Shown here piece after piece: positions 55,561 to 64,000 of a DNA stretch of 64,000 nucleotides. Origin of the DNA: Zingiber officinale (Eukaryota; Streptophyta; Magnoliopsida; Zingiberales; Zingiberaceae); assembly GCF_018446385.1 (NCBI RefSeq), contig NC_055987.1, forward strand, positions 9,943,705 through 10,007,704, read 5' to 3'. Within the stretch, counting starts at the first letter, position 1. Each line of letters opens with the position of its first letter. The notes under the pieces were generated by a model. That model was not told where the DNA came from and did no database searches. It saw nothing but the letters and a program-made list of their open reading frames with translations. The position numbers were made by a program, and so were the translations under genes.

Positions 55561-57416
55561 TACCAAATACGATATGCTAAACTTAGTACCTTCTAAATCA
55601 GTTTCTTCTACTCCCATAGAATTATGGAATGGGCGAAAGCCAAGACATATTCGATTGGGGTAGTCCTGAAACCGATCCGATAAGTTAGAATCCCGCATAA
55701 GTTCGTATTTGTAGGATATCCCAAAGGAACGAAGGTGGTTTATTTTATAGTCCTAAAGACAAGGTCATTGTTAGCACCAATGCCTAGTTTTTAGAAGAAG
55801 ACTATATAATGGATCACAAGCCCAAAAAGTTGTTTTAGAAGAACTTAGAGAGGACATGTCTACTTCAGCATACAAGATGAAGTACCACAAGAGACTGCAA
55901 CACGTGTTACACATGATACACAACCAGAGACAGTGGGAGGGTTGTGAGGCAAACTGAAAGATTCATGTTTTGGGAGAGTCTTGGACTTGATCCCTGGTAA
56001 CCTGATCCACGAACATATGACGAAGCACTCCAAGATATAGATGCAAAGACAAAAGGCAATGAATTCAAATAGAGTCTATGTACTCTAATAAGGTCGGGAG
56101 CTTGTAGAATCACCGATGGTGTAAAAGCCGTTGGATGCAAGTGGATCTATAAAAGGACCTTCAAAGCTAGGCTTGTTGCGAAAGGTACACTCGTAAAGAG
56201 GGAATCGATTATGAGGAGACCTTTTCACCAGTGGCCATGCTTAAGTCTATCCGGATACTCTTATCCATCACTGCTCATATGGATTATGAGATTTGGCAAA
56301 TGGATGTCAAGAGCTTAATGGAAGTCTTGAAGAGAACATCCATATGAAGCAACCGAGGGTTCATTGAAAAGGGCAAAGAGCATCTAGTGTGTAAGCTCAA
56401 TCGGTCCATTTATGGATCAAGCAAGCTTCAAGATCTTGGAACATCCGGTTTAATGAAGTAATCCAGTCATATGGATTTATCATGAGTCTTGTGTATACAA
56501 GAAGTGTAACGGAAAACGTGGTGGTATTTCTTGTACTATACGTAGATGATATTTTGTTAATTGGCAACAATGTCAAGGTATTATCAGACGTAAGGGTATG
56601 GTTGTCAAACAATTTGATATGAAGGACTTAGAGGTGCACATTCTTGGGATCAAAGTTATAAGGATCGTAAGAAAAGACTGTGTCCAAACTTCATATATAT
56701 AGATACAATCTCGTACGAGGATTCCAAGAAAGGTTTCACCTTTAGACATGGAGTAGCTCTATCTAAAGAGATGTCTCCAAAGACGCCAAGAGATAGGACA
56801 TGGAAGCCTATTGTATCACGAGCCTAATGATGCACGACACAGACCTCGACATGTGGGCGCTAGAATATCGGTATGACACGAGTCAGACATGGACATTGAA
56901 AAAGCATATTCCGTATGGACAAGAGATTATATGCTAGTTTACTAAGAGACGATCATCCTGTGGTTACATATTTGAATGATCCAATCAGATAGGGATAACG
57001 AAGTCTACATCAAGCCATGTGTTTACTTAAGGTGAGCCATTTCTAATGGAGGAGTGTTAAGCGAATGCTTGGACTCCAACCATGGAAGTTCGAGTACGAA
57101 CACTAGCGCCTAAACAAAGAAAGCGTTTCAGGAACTTTCTAATGGACTTAGATGTGATTCCTGGTTTGCCCAAAATTATCACAATTTATCGTGATAATAG
57201 CTAGCTGCTTGCAAACTCGAAGGAACCACGAGCTCATAAGGCAAGTAAACATATAGAGCGCAAGTACCACCGTCACACGATATCGTCTCAAGCGAGGAGA
57301 AGTGTCATCGCCAAGTTGATCACCAGATAACCTCACTAAGGCCAGTCTTCTACGCTTCGGCATGTGGAGGGAATGAGAATCACGATGTATGGTAGATATG
57401 GCGCTAGTCTTAGTAT
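55561..57416 (+). pseudogene. Broken reverse transcriptase and RNase H of the copia element
   Basis: Recognisable pieces in several frames: KAVGCKWIYK near 56125, the catalytic LYVDDILLIGNN near 56538, and the RNase H end near 57110-57190 (NFLMDLDVIPGLPKI). Between them are many short deletions. Reverse transcriptase copies element RNA to DNA. This copy is inactive. Confidence 0.8.
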
Positions 57417-57427
57417 AAGTGGGAGAT
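57417..57427 (+). promoter_or_regulatory. Polypurine tract of the copia element
   Basis: AAGTGGGAGAT lies directly before the TGTTGAG start of the 3' LTR and serves as primer for plus-strand synthesis. Confidence 0.85.
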
Positions 57428-59735
57428 TGTTGAGTGTATTAAAGCCTAAGCTTTTGTAAACATTTGTCTTGAATCACATTTGGTATAATCTAAGTTTGTT
57501 AATCACAATTCATATTTCTCACATTTATTATGATTAACTAACCATAATTATAATTAGATAACTAATTTATATTGATAAATGAATAGATAATTCACTTATT
57601 CATATAATATGAGAAGGAACAAACTATTGAATGTCGATTTAATTGGTATAGGTATATAAACGGATATATAATTATACTTACACTATAGATTGAATTGAGG
57701 TTTTCTCCATAACGACTTTATAAAGAAACAAAGACCGTTATTATGGAAGTGTGTGCTCTTAATCGTATAATAACAAGCATATATTTGATATTTTCTTTTA
57801 ATTTATCAATGGGTGAGATTTAGTTCGATGAATCAATCCCGAAGGGAAATGCATACTTATAAGGGTGTGTTGTTGATTATAGAAGAAGGTCTGAATACTA
57901 GGTTGATAATGTCCCCAAGAGGAGCTCATAGGATTGTCATGTTAAACCCTACAGGTGGACTTAGTCCGACGTGGCGATAAGGTTGAGTGGTACTACTCTT
58001 GGACTTAGATATTAATTAAATGAGTTGTCAGTAACTCACTTAATTAGTGGACATTCGATATCTTAAACACAGGGAGACTAACACACTCATAATAAGAAGG
58101 AGCCCAAAAATGTAATTTGGGATTGGTGCGGTAGTTCAATGATAGTTCTCTAGTGGAATGAATTATCATTGATAAAATTAAGTTGTGTGTTCGGGGCGAA
58201 CACGGGATGCTTAATTTTATCGGGAGACCAAAACCAATTCCTCCTCTCGGTCCCTATCGTAGCCTCTTAGTTATAGAGTTCTATACCCACCTATACCCAC
58301 CTTCTATACCCACCCAATAGGGGCCGACCAAGCTAGCTTGGGAAACAAGCTAGGGCCGGCCAAGCTAGCTTGGGAAACAAGCTAGGGCCGACCAAAATAA
58401 AATTAAAAAGAATTTTTAATTTTAATTTTTATTATGTGGAAGAAATAATTTATTAAAGAGAATTTAAATTAAAATTATCTCTCTTGTAAAATTTACAAAA
58501 GATTAAAGAAAGAGATTTGATCTCTTTCCTTATTTGTAGATTGGTGAGATATTTTATTTTCTCTTTAAAAATTATTCACATATTGTAAAATTAAAATTAT
58601 GAAAATTTATTTTTATTAACCATGTAGAGATTTTTAAAGAGAAATTTTATTTTTTAAAATTTTCAGAAACAAATTAGGAAGTTTTAATTGTTGATTAAAA
58701 CTTGTCCAATTTGTTCTCCAATGATGTGGCCGGCCATGAGATTGTAATTGGAGAAATTTTATTTTATTTTTTCTCAATTAAATCATGACAAGGAAATTGA
58801 GGAAATTTTATTGTAATTAAATTTTCTAATTTGCCTAGGCCAAGGAATATAAAAGAAGGGGTGAGGGTGGCTTCATGGAACAACCTCTATTGTTTTCTCT
58901 CCCTCTTTTCCTTGGTGTTGTGGCCGGCCATCATCCTCTCCCTCTCTTCCTCTTGTGGTGGCCGAATACTTCATCCCTCTTGGAGTTCTTGTGGTGGTCG
59001 GATACTACTTGGAGAAGAAGAAGAAGAAGGAGAGAAAGCTAGCATCTCTTGGAGCTTGGTTAGTATTTTGGTTTTCTTCTTTGGTGAAGTTCTTCCTTTG
59101 TGGCCAAACCTTGCTTGGAGGAGAAGAAGGTGGTTGGTGGTTTCTCATCTCGGTATCGCTGCCCACACAACGTCCGAGGTTAGAAGAGGAACATACTAGA
59201 AGATCAAAAGGTTTTCTACAAGGTATAACTAGTAATTTTTATTTCCGCATCATACTAGTTATTTATGGAAATAATACCAAATACAAGAGGCTTACGTTCT
59301 AGTATTTCTAATATGTTTTTCAAGTTGTGTTCTTTGTTTTATTTTTTCCTTGTGATTTGATTGTTCTTTGGTTAACCTAAAGTTATTTTAGGAAATTAAA
59401 TATTAGCTTTCTATAAAAGGTTTTGTCTAGCTCATGGTGGTTGCTCCCATATCCAAGAAGGTCATGTACTGCCGCCACGCCAAGAGGAACCAATTATGTT
59501 AATATTTAATGGAATTAATAACTTAAGGTGATTGGTCAACGTGCTAAGTTCCGCAGGAGACCCAAGTCAAAACCTAAAAGAACGAATAGATTAAGTTTTG
59601 GATCAAACGTGTTAAGTTCCGCAGGCGATCCAAAATTTAATTTAAAAGAACACATGGTAGCTAGGAAAAGGTTCAGACCTTTGTACAAAATTTTTGTACA
59701 GTGGAACCTCTAGGTTTTCCGAGTAGCAACTAACA
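57428..59735 (+). repeat. 3' LTR of the copia element (2,308 bp)
   Basis: Collinear with the 5' LTR, with a TATA box at 58848-58855. It differs mainly by many short deletions, clustered in 57430-57960 and 59450-59560. It ends ...GTAGCAACTAACA directly before GCGTG. Confidence 0.92.
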
Positions 59736-59740
59736 GCGTG

Positions 59741-60081
59741 TTCCGATTCTCGCGACCTGGATCCAACGGTGGAGGCCGCTCGGGCTCCATCCTATAAAGG
59801 CTTCTCTTCTTCCCTTCGCCTCACTTATGCTGTTGTGTGCTTACCGCTGCTCCTCGCATTCCAGTGCTCCGGCGACTTCGATTCTCCCTTTCCGATGATC
59901 CCGCGTTCTTCGTCGATCCTCCTTCTTCCCTGTAAGGTTTTTCTTCTTTCTCTCTTTGGTTCTTATGTTTTCTCTGCATTTCCTTCCCGAGTTCCGATCC
60001 TCGGGATATCGTTTCGTTTGCTATCTTCTTTCTCCTGTTCTCTACCTTTCTTCGCCTTTTTTGGTTTTATCCGCTCGGATA
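59741..60081 (+). promoter_or_regulatory. Presumed promoter and leader of the antisense ORF
   Basis: A TATA box (TATAAAGG, 59793-59800) and a CT-rich leader precede the ATG at 60082 on the strand opposite to the gypsy pol. The role is inferred from position only. Confidence 0.45.
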
Positions 60082-61621
60082 ATGGCTAGCTCCTCCCAAC
60101 CTCTAGACCAAGCCCTCGGCCCATGGTATACTACCATGGAGTCGCGCTTCGATCGGCGCGACGCCGATATTTTGATGGAAAATTTTGACATCCCTTCTGA
60201 CTTCGAAATCATCTTACTCACTTCCTCCGCTCGGCCACACAAACCGCCGCGCGGAGCCTTTTGTATTTTCCGCGACCAGTTCACAGCCGGTCTGCGATTT
60301 CCCCTTCATCCCTTCATCGTTGAAGTCTGTAATTTTTTCGGCATTCCGATCGGAAGCCTAGTCCCCAATACTTTCCGCCTCTTATGCGGCGTCGTTGTCC
60401 TGTTCAAAATCCACCACATCCCCCTCTGACCAGAGGTTTTCTATTATTTTTATTACCCTAAACAGTCCGAGCTGGGCACATATATGTTCCAGGCTCGGCC
60501 TGGTTTAGTTTTCTTCAATAAATTTCCTTCTTCCAATAAGCATTGGAAAGAATTCTACTTCTACCTTCGTATGCCCGAGCGGGCCCCCTTCTTAACGAAG
60601 TGGCAGATCGGACCACCAACTTCACCAGAGCTCAAAAGGTTCAAAACCCGACCGGACTATCTTCATGCTGCCAACATGCTGGCCGGTCTGAGGTTTGACA
60701 TCAACAAATTTTTGCATGAAGGGGTGATGTATATATTCGGTCTGAGTCCGACCAGGACCCCCCTTCCGAGCGGCTTCGGTAAGAATTTTACTTTGTGCAT
60801 TCGTTTTAATTGCTAACTGATTTTCTCTATTTTCCTTTGCAGCTAACATTGTCATGGAGTCGGTGATGGCTGGAATTCTGAAGAGGAAGGCAGCGACGCT
60901 CGAAGCCGCGGCTGCAAAAGAGATGGAAGCGCTCGGCATCCAGCCGGTTGGCTCTAATGAGGGGGAGAGAGGGACAAATGCTGGGGAGTCGGCCGCTCAA
61001 GCTTCTCTCCCAGAGCCAGCGGCTGGCGCAACTGCTAGTCGAGAGCCTTCCGCTCGGGAAGAGGGCTCGGCGCAAGAGGAAGAGCGCCCCCTCCGACAAA
61101 AAAGACACCGAGCGGAAACGCCACTCCGCTCAGCTACTTCTGCGATCCATCCATCCGAGCGGGTCACCGCCGCTTCTCGACGCAAAGCACCAGAGGTGGA
61201 GGCGATTTCGTCCGATCGGACGCCCTCCCAACTAGACGCGTCTGCGGACCCCCTTGAGGCCGTTCCGATCAGCGCCATTCCACCTGCTCCCCGCAAAGTC
61301 CATCGTTTAGCGATTTTATCCCAATTTTTTGCGCCGGCCTCCGATCCTTCCCTGGCGTCCGCCCAGACGACTCCCGGTCGGTGCCGCACCATCCGGGTCT
61401 CCCTGCATCTCCCGACTGAGGAACTAATGCCCGAAGCCGATCGGCCAACAACGCCCGAGCACCTGATCACCATGAAAGGGCCCTTAGCTGAAATGTGGGC
61501 CGGCCGACCGGGCGTACGTAATGATCCCCACCGATCACCCCATTGTGACCACATGCAATGCCACGGGGGTAAGCTGTTTCTATCTAGTCCTTTTACGATG
61601 ATTCTCGTAAGATGCTTTTAA
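60082..61621 (+). pseudogene. Antisense extra ORF of the Ty3/gypsy element (putative gypsy-type transposon domain)
   Basis: Starts MASSSQPLDQALGPWYT. The N-terminal domain (DFEIILLTSSARPHKPPRGA, FPLHPFIVEVCNFFGIPIGS, KHWKEFYFYLRM) resembles the plant 'putative gypsy type transposon' domain (Pfam PF04195, from memory). One TGA at 60427-60429 interrupts it; otherwise the same frame continues. A consistent intron (donor after 60778, acceptor before 60843) leads into an Ala/Glu/Arg-rich second exon that fades by 61621. Such extra ORFs, antisense between pol and 3' LTR, are known in Tat-lineage Ty3/gypsy elements. Their function is unknown. Confidence 0.7.
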
Positions 61622-62619
61622 CAATTCGTAAGTGAGTGGAGATGGGTGGAGGAGAATTCGCCAAAGTTCGTCTGTTGGTCTAACGCGAGTTAAAGGAGTT
61701 AGGATTAAAGTTCGGTTCATGTGTGATTTACACGAGGTCAGTTGGTTGAGTGCACCAGGTTCACATGTCGCACAGAAAGACCTGCAAAAGACCGGTACTA
61801 GAGGTCCGAGGTTTAATAAGCAGGCTGTTTAGTATGGAGAAGGCTCGACAGGCCTAGGACCTTGCCGGAGGTCGTAAGGGTAGAACGCAGCAGCCAAGAT
61901 ACAAGAAGGCACGCTATCTCGTCTGGTATAGCTGCCGGTCTACGGAAAAGTAAAGGTGAAACGAGGTTCGAAATGCTTGTGCACCGTAAAGATTAGTCTC
62001 AAAAGTAGAGTGCATCAAATCGAGACAAGAAGTCCGTTTAGCGAGAACATCAGATAAGCGGCACTATCTTCTCGTGGATAATACCGGAATCGGCCGTGTA
62101 CCTTTGCCAACGGCTGGATCATGCCGGCGATAAATCGGACCGCTGGCCAACAGCGCCGTTTATGGACGCTGCAATCCTCTCCGAACTCCTCAAATTTCAC
62201 CTGTGGATCTCTTATATACTCAACAATGACAGCACCGCACATCAAAAGTGACGGATTGTCCTAAGTAATTTGCCGACTCTCAACTATTATCGCCTCGAGC
62301 AACAAGTTTGCCACAAGCTCTTTCAGAAGGATCAACAACAATCGAGATAAGGACTATTGCGTTAAAATGCTGTTGCCGCCTCGTGTTCGACCGCCTCGCC
62401 ACCGAGTGTATACTGTAAGTGTGTCGATATGCTAGGCGTCACCTCGAAGCCCGCCTTCATCCTATGTCATAGAGCAGCGACGTTAAATAGGTACTGTTCA
62501 CCGTGCAATGAATTTTCTACTGACGGCTCACATATATCAATCGGACTCACACGTACCTGTTAGGAGAAGACGTCGAGCCGCTCAAATCGCGGCTACTTCA
62601 AGCTATAGGAGGCTATCTG
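61622..62619. other. Degraded internal region of the Ty3/gypsy element
   Basis: GC-rich, with no conserved frame. Short frames (61632-61832, 62015-62245, 62508-62732) show no domain. Confidence 0.5.
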
Positions 62620-63600
62620 ATTCGCTGCTTCGAGCCCTTCTGGCTCGACTTGGCTCGAGGTTTATAGTCACCGGCTCGACTCCTCGATATTTAATGTCGG
62701 AGCTCGGCGGTCTTCGCGCGGAGGGTTTATAGTCGCCGGCTCGACTCTCGATATTTGACGTCGGCGGTCTTCCGCTCGGATGGTTTATAGTAGCGGCTCG
62801 ACTCGATATTTACTCGAGCTCGACGGTCTTCGCTGGAGAGTTTATAGTCGGCTCGACTCTCGATATTTAACGTCGAGCTCGGCGGTTTATTTCGCTCCGA
62901 GGTTTATAGCTTGTCCGATATTTAACGCCGGAGCTCGGCGGTCTTCGCTCCGAGGGTTTATAGTCGGCTCGACTCTCGATATTTAACGTCGGAGCTCGAG
63001 AGGGTTTATAGTCGCTAGACTCTCAATTTTAACGTCGAGCTCGGCGGTCTTCCTTCGGAGGGTTTATAGTCGCCGGCTCGACTCTCGATATTTAACGCCG
63101 GAGCTCGACGGTCTTCCGCTCGGATGGTTTATAGTCGTCGGCTCGACTCGATTTTAACGTCGAGCTCGACGGTCTTCCGCTCGGAGGGTTTATAGTCGAC
63201 TCTCGATATTTAACGTCGGAGCTCGGCGGTCTTCCGCCGGATGGTTTAGTCGCGGCTCGACTCTCGATTTTAACGTCGGAGCTCGGCGGTCTTCCGCTCG
63301 GAGGGTTTATAGTCGGCGGCTCGACTCTCGATTTTAATGTCGGAGCTCGACGGTCTTATAGTCGGCTCGACTCTCGATATTTAACGGAGCTCGGCGGTCT
63401 TCCGCTTTGAGTCGCCGGCTCGACCTCGATATTTAACTTCGGAGGGTTTATAATCGCCGGCTCGACTCGATATTTAACGTCGGAGCTTCTGCTCGGAGGG
63501 TTTATAGTCGCCGACTCTCGATATTTAACGCGGAGCTCGATGGTCTTCCGCTCGGAGGGTTTATAGTCGCCGACTCGATATTTAACGGAGCTCGACTCGA
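62620..63600. repeat. Tandem array of about 16 units of 50-66 bp
   Basis: The fullest unit (about 66 bp) reads 'gtttatagtcgccggctcga', 'ctctcgatatttaacgtcgg', 'agctcggcggtcttccgctc', 'ggaggg'. Almost every copy lacks a different set of 2-12 bases. The array lies between the end of pol and the antisense ORF of the Ty3/gypsy element. Confidence 0.92.
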
Positions 63601-63734
63601 CTCTGCCTACCGTCTAATTTACACTGCTGTGCCTGCTAATTTGCCATCTGCCATCTTTTATGCTTCCTCCATTACAAGGACATAAGTGACCAAAACATAT
63701 TAAAATTACATGTAGCGCTTCTCACCCAGCATCG

Positions 63735-64000
63735 AGTACGGTTCGAGATTCGAGCCCACGGTACCGCGCGTATCAGTCTTCATCCTCAAATAATAAGCAC
63801 CCGAGCTTTTCGATGACTTTGAAGGGTCATGGAAGCTCTCTGACGTCGCCGACCGACTTTACCTTCTTCCAAACAAGGTCGCCGACTTGGAACGCTCTAG
63901 GTATCACACGCTGGTTGTAGTTATGCTTCATTCTTTGCCGGTACGCCATTAGCCGGACGGACGCCTTGGCTCGCTCTTCGTCGATCAAATCCAGCTCCAT
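63735..64000 (-). pseudogene. C-terminal end of Ty3/gypsy integrase (runs off the window)
   Basis: On the minus strand from the window edge: MELDLIDEERAKASVRLMAY, RQRMKHNYNQRV and RAFQVGDLVWKKV, the typical end of plant Ty3/gypsy integrase, with FQVGDLV being the conserved GPY-type approach. A stop near 63832 and a frame change follow; then GAYYLRMK-like residues appear in another frame. Integrase inserts element DNA. The rest of pol lies beyond 64000. Confidence 0.8.

Larger units (their letters stand above)
50483..59735 (+). mobile_element. Ty1/copia element, 9,253 bp, nested in the Ty3/gypsy element
   Basis: LTRs at 50483-52830 and 57428-59735 both start TGTTG and end AACA. A perfect target duplication GCGTG lies at 50478-50482 and 59736-59740. 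A primer-binding site complementary to initiator-Met tRNA follows the 5' LTR and a polypurine tract precedes the 3' LTR. The internal 4.6 kb holds recognisable but heavily broken gag and pol pieces, so the element cannot move by itself. Confidence 0.93.

Overview
The window is nuclear DNA of a flowering plant. Genes have short exons with GT/AG introns, and the space between them is AT-rich and packed with plant transposable elements: Ty1/copia and Ty3/gypsy LTR elements, an RTE-type LINE, Au SINEs, and hAT, Harbinger-like and Mutator-like MITEs. The repeat style suggests a monocot, perhaps of the ginger order, but that is an impression and not something the sequence proves.

Layout. 1-6,340: LTR fragments, two degenerate tRNA-type SINEs, an hAT MITE, and a Harbinger-like element carrying a two-exon piece of a PINOID/WAG-type AGC kinase gene. 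7,334-27,119: a split gene for a PHD-finger protein of the AIPP2/PAIPP2 type. Its first coding exon appears to be only the ATG, followed by a first intron of about 15.9 kb filled with repeats, and its last exon encodes seven 50-residue repeats. 28,800-29,658: a lone, uninterrupted copia Gag reading frame just downstream. 29,700-35,300: AT-rich intergenic DNA. 35,607-41,448: a complete six-exon ATXR5/ATXR6-type H3K27 monomethyltransferase (PHD, PIP box, SET). 44,243-47,168: a complete two-exon LRR receptor-like protein of the PXC2/IRK type with a degenerate kinase domain. 48,960-64,000: nested transposons. A minus-strand Ty3/gypsy element (LTR 49,600-50,173; integrase end at the right edge; spliced antisense extra ORF at 60,082-61,621; a tandem array of about 66-bp units) is interrupted by a 9.25-kb copia element (50,483-59,735, target duplication GCGTG).

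Three host genes look functional: the PHD/AIPP2-like gene, the ATXR5/6 gene and the receptor-like gene. Family knowledge places the first two in chromatin silencing (unmodified-H3K4 reading within an H3K27me3-linked repressor complex, and replication-coupled H3K27me1 deposition). They lie close together, but nothing in the sequence shows joint regulation. Exon joins were worked out by hand from frame and GT/AG rules, and no transcript data were available.
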